Numbered from the stretch's first letter, positions 7,613 to 14,377 are shown. The stretch: 14,430 nucleotides of DNA from CAKRJP01 sp963658085 (GCA_963658085.1 CAVKOU010000046.1:1-14430), one strand, 5' to 3'. Notes: generated by a model from the sequence alone, not told the origin. Translations and numbers: made by a program.

Positions 7613-8338
7613 TTGAAGTTTAAAATACTCACTACCATAGGAATGTTGCTGCTTATTTTAGGGCTTCTTCTAACAGCTTTTCAAGTGGCCATTTATGGAG
7701 ACTCGGACTATGGATTTTATGAAAGAGAATATGAGACCTATGGGGTTGATAAAATCCTGAATATGACAGATTATGATATTATGATCGTTACAGAATATAT
7801 GATGGATTATCTCATCGGAAAAGAGGAGGAACTATCTATTGAAATTATGGTAGATGGAGAGTATCAGGATTTCTTTAATGAACAGGACAGACTTCATATG
7901 GCAGATGTAAGGAATCTGTTTTTGGGTGGTTTGATGCTTCGTAATTTTTGTATCCTTGGTTCTCTTATTCTATTGATTTTAGCTACTATGGGAAATTACA
8001 GGGATCAAAGCATGGGGAAAGGATATCTTTTTGGATATTTGAGAGCCATGCTTGTAACCGCGGTATTTGCTATTGTGATTACAGTGGGATGTGCTATCAA
8101 TTTTGATGCCAGCTTTCGATTGTTCCATCATATCTTTTTTACCAATGATTTATGGATTTTTGATCCAACAACCGATTATATGATCAATATGCTTCCGGAG
8201 GGCTTCTTCTTTGATTTTGTGGTTCGGATTGCTATGATCTTTGGAGGATTCTTATTGGGACTTACCGTGATTCTTGTTGTTTTGGCTTTGCTTCTTGCTT
8301 TCTTTAATAAAAAGAAAGATTTACCACAATTAAATTAG
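7613..8338 (+). CDS. DUF1461/TIGR01906-type membrane protein, probable lipoprotein intramolecular transacylase (Lit-like)
   Basis: 241 aa from TTG 7613. Four hydrophobic segments: about residues 5-28, 101-127, 143-163 and 202-231, with an extracytoplasmic-looking region between the first two. Two conserved patches of the DUF1461 family are visible: RLHMADVR (His95) and FRLFHHIFFTNDLWIFDPTTDYMINMLPEGFF (His172/173). In Lit proteins of this family, two conserved histidines act in moving an acyl chain within the lipoprotein lipid anchor to make lyso-form lipoproteins. The presence of both His motifs is seen; the Lit activity is inferred. Start choice: an upstream GTG at 7529 adds 28 hydrophilic residues but lacks a proper Shine-Dalgarno and overlaps the lysR promoter. 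TTG 7613 has GGGAG 5 nt upstream and puts a helix directly after MKFK, as expected. The gene is divergent from lysR and is followed by purL. Confidence 0.7.
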   Translation: MKFKILTTIGMLLLILGLLLTAFQVAIYGDSDYGFYEREYETYGVDKILNMTDYDIMIVTEYMMDYLIGKEEELSIEIMVDGEYQDFFNEQDRLHMADVRNLFLGGLMLRNFCILGSLILLILATMGNYRDQSMGKGYLFGYLRAMLVTAVFAIVITVGCAINFDASFRLFHHIFFTNDLWIFDPTTDYMINMLPEGFFFDFVVRIAMIFGGFLLGLTVILVVLALLLAFFNKKKDLPQLN

Positions 8339-8349
8339 CAGAAATTATA

Positions 8350-8367
8350 AATATATTTAAATATATT
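8350..8367. repeat. 18-bp perfect AT palindrome upstream of the purL promoter
   Basis: AATATATTT (8350-8358) is the exact inverted complement of AAATATATT (8359-8367). It contains only A and T and stands about 24 bp upstream of the purL -10 region, where it could act as an UP-like element or an operator. It has no GC, so it is a weak RNA hairpin and not a convincing terminator for the preceding gene. Confidence 0.4.
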
Positions 8368-8390
8368 AATATACTTAATAACAAGATCTA

Positions 8391-8399
8391 TGCTACAAT
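8391..8399 (+). promoter_or_regulatory. Extended -10 promoter for purL
   Basis: TGCTACAAT fits the extended -10 pattern TGnTAnAAT. The expected -35 position (ATACTT near 8371) is poor, as is common with extended -10 promoters. The start point would be near 8406, leaving a 5' UTR of about 45 nt with no room for a purine riboswitch. Confidence 0.5.
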
Positions 8400-8449
8400 G
8401 AAACCATACAACTATTACTAAAGACAGATTCATAAGTGGAGGACAATTT

Positions 8450-11400
8450 ATGAGCAATGTAAGACGTGTATACGTAGAGAAAAAACCAGAGTTTGCTGTA
8501 CAGGCAAAGGATTTAAAGCACGAGATCAAAAGCTATCTTGGCATCAAGGATGTGAAAGAGGTTCGCGTGCTGATTCGTTATGACGTGGAAAATGTTTCCG
8601 ATGAGACCTTTGAGAAAGCATGCCATGGTATTTTTTCAGAGCCGCCGGTAGATACTTTATATCAGGAAGATTTCCCGGTTGGAGAAAATAGCAGAATTTT
8701 TTCTGTAGAATTTTTGCCGGGACAGTTTGATCAGCGTGCAGATTCTGCAGTTCAGTGTATTCAGTTTATTAAAGAGGATGAGCAACCGGTGATTCGTACA
8801 GCTACTACTTATGTGGTTGTAGGAGAAGAAGGGCTGGTATCGGATGAAGAATTTGCAGCGATTAAAGAGCACTGCATCAATCCGGTAGATTCCAGAGAGA
8901 CAACTTTAGAGAAGCCGGAGACTTTGGTAACAAAGTTTGAGGAGCCTGCGGATGTATTGATCTTTGATGGATTTAAGGATATGGCAGAGGATCAGTTAAA
9001 AGAGCTTTATGATTCTTTGGGACTTGCCATGACCTTTAAGGATTTCCTTCATATCCAGAATTATTTCCATGGAGAGGAAGACAGAGATCCTTCTATGACA
9101 GAGATTCGTGTTCTTGATACCTATTGGTCAGATCACTGCCGTCATACTACATTCTCCACAGAACTTACAGATGTAACCTTTGGAGAGGGAGATTACAAGG
9201 CGCCGATTGAGGCAACTTACAATCAGTACAAGAAGGATTTTGCAGATCTTTATGCCGGTAGAGATGACAAATTCGTTTGTCTTATGGATCTTGCTCTTTT
9301 GGCAGCTAAGAAATTAAAAGCCGAAGGAAAGCTTGATGATCAGGAAGAGTCTGAGGAAATCAATGCCTGCAGTATTGTCGTGCCTGTAAAGGTAGATGGT
9401 GTGGAGGAAGAGTGGCTTGTTAACTTTAAAAACGAGACCCACAACCACCCGACAGAGATCGAGCCTTTCGGTGGAGCGGCAACCTGCTTAGGTGGAGCGA
9501 TTCGTGATCCATTGTCAGGACGTACTTACGTATATCAGGCTATGCGTGTAACAGGAGCCGCAGATCCTACAGTATCTGTAAAAGATACCTTAAAAGGAAA
9601 GCTTCCGCAGAAAAAATTAGTTCGTGAGGCAGCTCATGGATATAGCTCTTATGGTAACCAAATCGGTCTTGCTACCGGAGCTGTTAAAGAGATTTATCAT
9701 CCCAATTATGTAGCAAAGCGTATGGAGATCGGAGCTGTTATGGGAGCTGCACCGAGACGTGCCGTTATCCGTGAGACTTCCGATCCGGGAGATATTATTA
9801 TCCTCTTAGGTGGCCGTACAGGACGTGATGGTTGTGGTGGAGCTACCGGATCTTCGAAAGTACATACCCTGGAGTCTATTGAAACCTGTGGAGCTGAGGT
9901 TCAAAAGGGAAATGCGCCTACAGAGCGTAAAATTCAGCGTATGTTCAAGAGAGAAGAAGTTAGTAAGCTTATTAAGAAGTGTAATGACTTTGGTGCCGGC
10001 GGTGTATCGGTAGCCATCGGTGAGCTTGCAGACGGTCTTCGTGTAAATCTTGATAAAGTACCGAAAAAATATGCCGGCTTAGACGGTACAGAGATTGCGA
10101 TTTCTGAGTCTCAGGAGCGTATGGCTGTTGTAGTAGATCCAAAAGATGTAGAGCAGTTCTTAAGCTATGCCAACGAAGAAAACTTAGAGGCTGTAATTGT
10201 TGCGGAAGTAACAGAGGAGCCAAGATTAGTCCTTTCTTGGAGAGGAAAAGAGATCGTAAATCTTTCAAGAGCATTTCTTGATACCAACGGAGCACATCAG
10301 GAGACTGCTGTTTCTGTGGATATTCCTGCCAGAAAAGACAGCGTATTAACAAGAGATGAAGTGACAGACGTTAAGAAGAAATGGTTAGAGACCTTAAAAG
10401 ATCTGAATGTTTGCTCTCAAAAGGGTCTTGTGGAAATGTTTGACGGTTCCATCGGAGCTGCTTCCGTATTTATGCCTCATGGTGGTAAATATCAGATGAC
10501 AGAGACTCAGAGTATGGTGGCAAAACTTCCGGTATCTAAGGGAGACTGTGATACCGTAACTATGATGAGTTATGGATTTGATCCATACCTTTCTACCTGG
10601 AGCCCGTATCACGGAGCAATCTATGCAGTGACAGAGTCTATTGCAAAGATTGTGGCAAACGGTGGTGATTATTCCAAGATCCGTTTTACTTTCCAGGAGT
10701 ATTTCCGTAGAATGACAGAAGACCCAAGCAGATGGAGTCAGCCTTTTGCAGCACTTCTTGGAGCATATGATGCACAGCTGGGATACGGACTTCCTTCTAT
10801 CGGTGGTAAGGATAGTATGTCCGGAACCTTTGAGGACATCGATGTGCCTCCGACATTAGTTTCCTTTGCAGTGGATGTTGCAACGGAGAAAGATATTATC
10901 ACACCTGAATTTAAGCAGGCAAAAGATAAGATTGTATGGCTTCAGATTCCTACCGATGAATATGATGTTCCGGTTTATGAGAAGGTTATGGAGCAGTATG
11001 GTAAATTTACAGAAGCAATCCATGCAGGAGCTGTTAAGGCAGCTTATGCTTTGGACCGTCATGGTCTTGTGGCAGCAGTCAGCAAGATGGCTTTTGGTAA
11101 TGGAATGGGTGTCGCTCTTTCTAAAGAGGTAGATGCCAAAGATTTGTTTGCTCCGGGATTTGGTGACCTGGTAGCAGAAGTACCTGCAGATCAGCTTGAG
11201 AATTTAGGTTTTGCTTACACTGTAGTAGGTGAAGTAACGGATGATGCAACCTTTAGCTATGGGGATGTAAAGATCAGCCTTTCTGAGGCAGAGGAGGCAT
11301 GGAAGGAGACCTTAGAGTCTGTATTTGCAACAAATTCCGGTGCAGAAGGACAGGATGAGAAAATCGAGACCGGTCTTTATGATACCAAAGACATCCATAT

Positions 11401-12217
11401 TTGCAGTCATAAGATTGCACAGCCAAAGGTATTTATCCCGGTATTCCCGGGAACCAACTGTGAGTATGACAGTGCAAAGGCCTTTGAAAGAGCAGGAGCT
11501 AAAGTAGAGACAAAGGTATTTAAGAACCTGACGGCAGCAGATATTGTTGATTCTGTAAATATTTTTGAGAAAGCAATTAATGATGCCCAGATCATTATGT
11601 TCCCGGGTGGATTTAGTGCCGGTGACGAGCCGGATGGATCTGCGAAATTCTTTGCAACTGCATTCCAGAATGCAAAGATCAAGGAGGCTGTAGAGAAACT
11701 GTTGCAGGAGAGAGACGGATTGGCTCTTGGTATCTGTAACGGATTCCAGGCACTGATTAAGCTTGGTCTCGTTCCAAATGGAACTATTACAGGACAGACA
11801 CCGGATTCTCCGACATTAACTTACAATACCATCGGACGTCATATCTCCAAGATGGTTTATACTAAGGTAGTAACCAATAAGTCTCCATGGCTTGCGAAAG
11901 CAGAGTTGGGCGGTGTATATACAAACCCGGCATCTCATGGAGAAGGCCGTTTCGTAGCCAACAAAGAATGGTTAGAGAAGCTCTTTGCCAACGGGCAGGT
12001 GGCAACTCAGTATTGTGATCCGGAAGGAAATATCACTATGGATGAAGAGTGGAATGTTAACGGTTCTTACCTTGCTATCGAGGGTATCACAAGCCCGGAT
12101 GGACGTGTGCTTGGTAAGATGGCTCATTCCGAGAGACGTGCAAGATCCGTAGCAATGAATATTTACGGAGAGCAGGATATGAAGATCTTCGAATCCGGAG
12201 TGGAATACTTTAAATAA
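8450..12217 (+). CDS. purL: Phosphoribosylformylglycinamidine synthase, single-chain form
   Basis: 1255 aa. Catalyses step four of purine synthesis: FGAR + glutamine + ATP to FGAM + glutamate + ADP. The N-terminal and linker domains reach YWSDHCRHTTF (about 224-234). The synthetase halves follow, with FKNETHNHPTEIEPFGGAATCLGGAIRDP (about 325-355) and a second half containing GLPSIGGKDSMSGTF. The C-terminal class I glutamine amidotransferase domain starts near residue 990 (VFIPVFPGTNCEYDSAKAF). Its catalytic triad is visible: C1096 in LGICNGFQAL, then H1226 and E1228 in KMAHSERRARS. All parts are fused in one chain, as in the clostridial and enterobacterial large form, unlike the split PurQ/PurL/PurS of Bacillus. 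The start ATG has GGAGGA 7 nt upstream. It has its own promoter and terminator and stands alone, with no other pur genes in the window. Confidence 0.97.
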   Translation: MSNVRRVYVEKKPEFAVQAKDLKHEIKSYLGIKDVKEVRVLIRYDVENVSDETFEKACHGIFSEPPVDTLYQEDFPVGENSRIFSVEFLPGQFDQRADSAVQCIQFIKEDEQPVIRTATTYVVVGEEGLVSDEEFAAIKEHCINPVDSRETTLEKPETLVTKFEEPADVLIFDGFKDMAEDQLKELYDSLGLAMTFKDFLHIQNYFHGEEDRDPSMTEIRVLDTYWSDHCRHTTFSTELTDVTFGEGDYKAPIEATYNQYKKDFADLYAGRDDKFVCLMDLALLAAKKLKAEGKLDDQEESEEINACSIVVPVKVDGVEEEWLVNFKNETHNHPTEIEPFGGAATCLGGAIRDPLSGRTYVYQAMRVTGAADPTVSVKDTLKGKLPQKKLVREAAHGYSSYGNQIGLATGAVKEIYHPNYVAKRMEIGAVMGAAPRRAVIRETSDPGDIIILLGGRTGRDGCGGATGSSKVHTLESIETCGAEVQKGNAPTERKIQRMFKREEVSKLIKKCNDFGAGGVSVAIGELADGLRVNLDKVPKKYAGLDGTEIAISESQERMAVVVDPKDVEQFLSYANEENLEAVIVAEVTEEPRLVLSWRGKEIVNLSRAFLDTNGAHQETAVSVDIPARKDSVLTRDEVTDVKKKWLETLKDLNVCSQKGLVEMFDGSIGAASVFMPHGGKYQMTETQSMVAKLPVSKGDCDTVTMMSYGFDPYLSTWSPYHGAIYAVTESIAKIVANGGDYSKIRFTFQEYFRRMTEDPSRWSQPFAALLGAYDAQLGYGLPSIGGKDSMSGTFEDIDVPPTLVSFAVDVATEKDIITPEFKQAKDKIVWLQIPTDEYDVPVYEKVMEQYGKFTEAIHAGAVKAAYALDRHGLVAAVSKMAFGNGMGVALSKEVDAKDLFAPGFGDLVAEVPADQLENLGFAYTVVGEVTDDATFSYGDVKISLSEAEEAWKETLESVFATNSGAEGQDEKIETGLYDTKDIHICSHKIAQPKVFIPVFPGTNCEYDSAKAFERAGAKVETKVFKNLTAADIVDSVNIFEKAINDAQIIMFPGGFSAGDEPDGSAKFFATAFQNAKIKEAVEKLLQERDGLALGICNGFQALIKLGLVPNGTITGQTPDSPTLTYNTIGRHISKMVYTKVVTNKSPWLAKAELGGVYTNPASHGEGRFVANKEWLEKLFANGQVATQYCDPEGNITMDEEWNVNGSYLAIEGITSPDGRVLGKMAHSERRARSVAMNIYGEQDMKIFESGVEYFK

Positions 12218-12293
12218 GATGAGAGCCGTCCTCAGGGGTGGTTGAAATCCTTTGATATAATTCTATAAATGACGGATTTGTCGAATTAATATA

Positions 12294-12346
12294 GCAAAAA
12301 AGAGTGGTTTTCCCTTGGAAATTAAAAGGGTCAACCACTTTTTTGC
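12294..12346 (+). terminator. purL terminator
   Basis: GTGGTT (12304-12309) pairs with AACCAC (12333-12338), and CCCTT (12312-12316) with AAGGG (12326-12330), separated by a small internal loop. A T6 tract follows at 12339-12344. The A6 run at 12296-12301 extends the stem and could make it partly bidirectional. The stretch 12218-12293 before it holds nothing I can identify. Confidence 0.85.
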
Positions 12347-12411
12347 AAGTTGTGCAAAATAAAATGCAAAAAACTGGATTTTTGCATTAATTTTGCAACA
12401 AAATGACTTGC
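12343..12411. promoter_or_regulatory. Nested TGCAAAA dyad upstream of gdhA, candidate operator array
   Basis: A perfect inner inverted repeat, AATGCAAAAA (12363-12372) and TTTTTGCATT (12379-12388) with a 6-nt centre, is flanked by TGCAAAAT (12353-12360) and ATTTTGCA (12390-12397), and further out by TTGCAAGT (12343-12350) and ACTTGC (12406-12411). The half-sites mirror around about 12375.5 to within a few bases. The array ends on the gdhA -35 and lies upstream of the predicted start, so it would act as DNA. The cognate regulator is unknown. Confidence 0.5.
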
Positions 12412-12436
12412 TTCCTATAAAAAACTTTAGTACAAT
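12408..12436 (+). promoter_or_regulatory. Sigma-A-type promoter of gdhA
   Basis: TTGCTT (12408-12413), a spacer of exactly 17 nt and TACAAT (12431-12436). The predicted start is near 12443, giving a leader of about 230 nt before the gdhA ATG. The -35 touches the outermost half-site of the upstream dyad. Confidence 0.75.
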
Positions 12437-12442
12437 AAAGCA

Positions 12443-12658
12443 GAACTTTGTTGCCGGAGGAAAGAGGGAATCCTCCGAGATTATTGGCAGGAGAGAGGAA
12501 CGCCAATAATTTGCGTAGTGCGAGTGGGGACTCGTAGGACGAAATATGAAAATTAAATAAAAGTGATAAAAGTAATAAAAGTAGTAGAAGTAGCAGACGG
12601 GGAACTGCGTTTAAACGTACTACAAGTGACGGGTTTGAAAAAATATTTTTTAAAACCT
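12443..12658 (+). promoter_or_regulatory. Long structured 5' leader of gdhA, candidate cis-regulatory RNA
   Basis: Hairpins read from sequence: H1 CGGAGGA/TCCTCCG (12455-12461/12471-12477), loop AAGAGGGAA. H2 ATTATTGGC/GCCAATAAT (12480-12488/12502-12510), loop AGGAGAGAGGAAC. H3 CGAGT/ACTCG (12521-12525/12530-12534), loop GGGG, with an outer CGT/ACG plus ATTT/AAAT stem sharing bases with H2. H4 GCAG/CTGC (12593-12596/12605-12608), loop ACGGGGAA, with outer GTAGTA/TACTAC (12581-12586/12618-12623). H5 GGTTT/AAACC around A6/T6 (12632-12657), just before the Shine-Dalgarno. Loops 1, 2 and 4 carry GGA; H3 presents GGGG followed by A. It does not match a riboswitch class that I can recognise. An RNA-binding protein (CsrA-like) or an undescribed riboswitch are both open. 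The stems are seen; the regulation is inferred. Confidence 0.5.
12557..12592 (+). repeat. 9-bp tandem repeat, four copies, in the gdhA leader
   Basis: ATAAAAGTG, ATAAAAGTA, ATAAAAGTA and GTAGAAGTA follow one another without gaps. The first three differ at one base only, and the fourth is diverged. The array is purine-rich and connects hairpins H3 and H4 of the leader; its last copies form the 5' arm of H4. Confidence 0.8.
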
Positions 12659-12673
12659 TAGGAGGTAAATGGT

Positions 12674-14008
12674 ATGTCGTATGTAGATGAGGTATTAGAC
12701 CGTGTAGTGGCTAAGAACCCAGCAGAGCCGGAATTTCACCAGGCTGTAAAGGAAGTATTAGAGTCTTTGCGTGTAGTGGTAGAGGCGAACGAAGAGAAAT
12801 TTAGAAAAGATGGTTTGTTAGAACGCTTGACAGAGCCTGAGAGACAGATCAAGTTCCGTGTACCGTGGGTAGATGACAAGGGACAGGTTCAGGTAAATAC
12901 CGGATATCGTGTACAGTTTAACAGTGCGATCGGACCATACAAGGGAGGTCTTCGTTTCCATCCATCAGTAAACTTAGGAATTATTAAATTCTTAGGTTTC
13001 GAGCAGATTTTCAAAAATTCCCTTACAGGACTTCCGATCGGAGGCGGTAAGGGTGGATCTGATTTTGATCCAAAGGGAAAATCAGACAGAGAAGTAATGG
13101 CATTTTGCCAGAGTTTTATGACTGAGCTTTGCAAATATATCGGAGCAGATACAGACGTACCGGCTGGAGATATCGGTGTAGGTGGAAGAGAGATCGGTTA
13201 TATGTTTGGACAGTATAAGCGAATCAGAGGCTTGTATGAGGGGGTCCTTACAGGCAAGGGATTAACCTACGGCGGATCCTTGGCAAGAACAGAAGCTACC
13301 GGATATGGACTTTTATATTTGACAGAAGAGCTTCTTAAGATCAATGGCAAGGAAATTACAGGAAAGACCGTAGCGGTTTCCGGTTCAGGAAACGTAGCAA
13401 TTTATGCAACTGAGAAAGCACAGCAGCTTGGAGCAAAGGTTGTAACTGTCAGCGATTCTAACGGTTGGGTATATGATCCGGAAGGAATTGACGTAGAAGC
13501 ATTAAAAGAGATCAAAGAAGTAAAACGTGCAAGATTAACAGAGTACAAGAACTACCGTCCGAATTCTGAATATCATGAGGGACGTGGCGTATGGTCTGTA
13601 AAGGTAGATATCGCTCTTCCATGTGCGACACAGAATGAGTTGCATTTAGAGGATGCAAAACAGTTGGTAGCAAACGGATGTATTGCAGTATGTGAGGGAG
13701 CAAACATGCCAACTACAATGGAAGCTACCGAATACTTGCAGGAAAACGGAGTATTGTTTGCACCAGGAAAGGCAGCAAATGCCGGTGGTGTAGCAACATC
13801 TGCTCTTGAAATGTCACAGAACAGTGAGAGATTAAGCTGGACCTTCGAGGAAGTAGACGCTAAGCTTAAGGGAATTATGGTAAATATCTGCCATAACATG
13901 GATGATGCAGCTAAGAGATATGGATTTGAAGGAAACTACGTAGTAGGAGCCAATATTGCTGGATTTGAAAAAGTTGTAGATGCTATGAATGCACAGGGGA
14001 TTGTATAG
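12674..14008 (+). CDS. gdhA: Glutamate dehydrogenase, probably NADP-specific
   Basis: 444 aa, the length of bacterial hexameric (family I) GDH. Interconverts 2-oxoglutarate + NH4+ and glutamate; in this setting it probably assimilates ammonium in the cytosol. Substrate-site residues are in place: NTGYRVQFNSAIGPYKGGLRF (K90), K114, catalytic K126 in LPIGGGKGGSDFDPKGKSD, and D166 in DVPAGDIGVGGREIGY. The Rossmann domain has VSGSGNVA (about 235-242). The second strand ends in VTVSDSNGW, as in the NADP-dependent E. coli enzyme rather than the GPDGY form of the NAD enzyme of Clostridium symbiosum. NADP preference is inferred from this. The C-terminal NAGGVATSALEMSQNSERLSW is family-typical. Start ATG 12674 has AGGAGG (12660-12665) 8 nt upstream. 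A long structured leader and operator-like dyad precede it; a terminator follows. Confidence 0.96.
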   Translation: MSYVDEVLDRVVAKNPAEPEFHQAVKEVLESLRVVVEANEEKFRKDGLLERLTEPERQIKFRVPWVDDKGQVQVNTGYRVQFNSAIGPYKGGLRFHPSVNLGIIKFLGFEQIFKNSLTGLPIGGGKGGSDFDPKGKSDREVMAFCQSFMTELCKYIGADTDVPAGDIGVGGREIGYMFGQYKRIRGLYEGVLTGKGLTYGGSLARTEATGYGLLYLTEELLKINGKEITGKTVAVSGSGNVAIYATEKAQQLGAKVVTVSDSNGWVYDPEGIDVEALKEIKEVKRARLTEYKNYRPNSEYHEGRGVWSVKVDIALPCATQNELHLEDAKQLVANGCIAVCEGANMPTTMEATEYLQENGVLFAPGKAANAGGVATSALEMSQNSERLSWTFEEVDAKLKGIMVNICHNMDDAAKRYGFEGNYVVGANIAGFEKVVDAMNAQGIV

Positions 14009-14028
14009 AGATTGCATAGAGATTGCAT
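14007..14028 (+). repeat. 11-bp tandem duplication after the gdhA stop
   Basis: AGAGATTGCAT occurs twice in a row (14007-14017 and 14018-14028), beginning in the gdhA stop codon. It looks like a simple slippage duplication. Confidence 0.8.
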
Positions 14029-14036
14029 TTATCAAA

Positions 14037-14071
14037 GGAGGCTATCATGTATATTGATAGTCTCTTTTTTT
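14037..14071 (+). terminator. gdhA terminator
   Basis: GAGGCTATCA (14038-14047) pairs with TGATAGTCTC (14055-14064), one G-T wobble and a 7-nt loop, followed by T7 (14065-14071). A classic intrinsic terminator 29 nt after the gdhA stop. Confidence 0.9.
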
Positions 14072-14085
14072 GAATCGGACGCGGC

Positions 14086-14280
14086 GCAGGAAGCGAAATA
14101 TGGTTGTCGCAAACAGCTGCGTTTCCTACTCGCTGCACGCGCTGATTTGTTCAGGCTCCTGCGCAAACTCGCCACCCTGAAAGACGGGGTGGCTCAGACA
14201 AGCGCCCGCCTTCACTGCTAGCGTGCAGCTCCCTACGGAAGCCTCGCAATCGTTTGTGACAACCATATTTCGCTTCCTGC
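14086..14280. repeat. 195-bp GC-rich near-palindromic element (MITE/REP-like)
   Basis: The outer arms are 36 bp (14086-14121 and 14245-14280). They match as inverted repeats with four mismatches, and the first 23 bases (from GCAGGAAGCG) are identical. Inside, GCTGCACGC (14132-14140) pairs with GCGTGCAGC (14221-14229). At the centre GCCACCC (14171-14177) pairs with GGGTGGC (14187-14193) around a 9-nt loop. All axes coincide near 14182. The element is clearly richer in G+C than its surroundings, has no convincing coding capacity, and lies in the gap between the gdhA and tRNA terminators. I see no clear target-site duplication. It is probably a dispersed non-autonomous element; other copies in the genome would be needed to confirm that. 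Confidence 0.6.
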
Positions 14281-14317
14281 TATGCTGTGTATTCTAAGAG
14301 GTGATATCGATGTATGC

Positions 14318-14371
14318 AAAAAAAACTCCCTGGTGATTATTCATGATAGAATGATAATTACCAGGGAGTTT
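14318..14371 (-). terminator. Terminator of the leftward tRNA gene
   Basis: AAACTCCCTGGT (14323-14334) pairs perfectly with ACCAGGGAGTTT (14360-14371), with further pairing of ATTAT and CAT with ATG and TAAT inside. On the - strand the hairpin is followed by a run of eight U (14318-14325). It starts only 6 nt after the tRNA 3' end. Confidence 0.9.
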
Positions 14372-14377
14372 GATGAA

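Noticed and set aside
9972..10352. Open frames on the - strand inside purL (also 8657-8872, 10394-10612, 11407-11682)
   Set aside because: They overlap a full-length, motif-complete PurL, have no family-like features, and are expected shadows of its codon pattern.
12557..12592. CRISPR-like repeat array
   Set aside because: The repeats are 9 bp, directly adjacent and without spacers; this is a simple tandem repeat.
12443..12658. T-box, glutamine, glycine or THF riboswitch in the gdhA leader
   Set aside because: I could not find the conserved cores of these classes, for example no T-box TGG sequence with a following terminator/antiterminator pair.
13573..13899. 108-codon antisense frame in gdhA
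   Set aside because: Lies wholly within conserved GdhA coding sequence and has no supporting start signals.
14012..14221. 69-codon frame spanning the gdhA terminator and half of the palindrome
   Set aside because: It reads through a terminator hairpin and into one arm of the inverted repeat. The translation (Cys-, Arg-, Leu-rich) looks non-coding and the start has no Shine-Dalgarno.
14086..14280. Complete insertion sequence
   Set aside because: At 195 bp with both arms forming one palindrome there is no room for a transposase, so only a non-autonomous element is possible.
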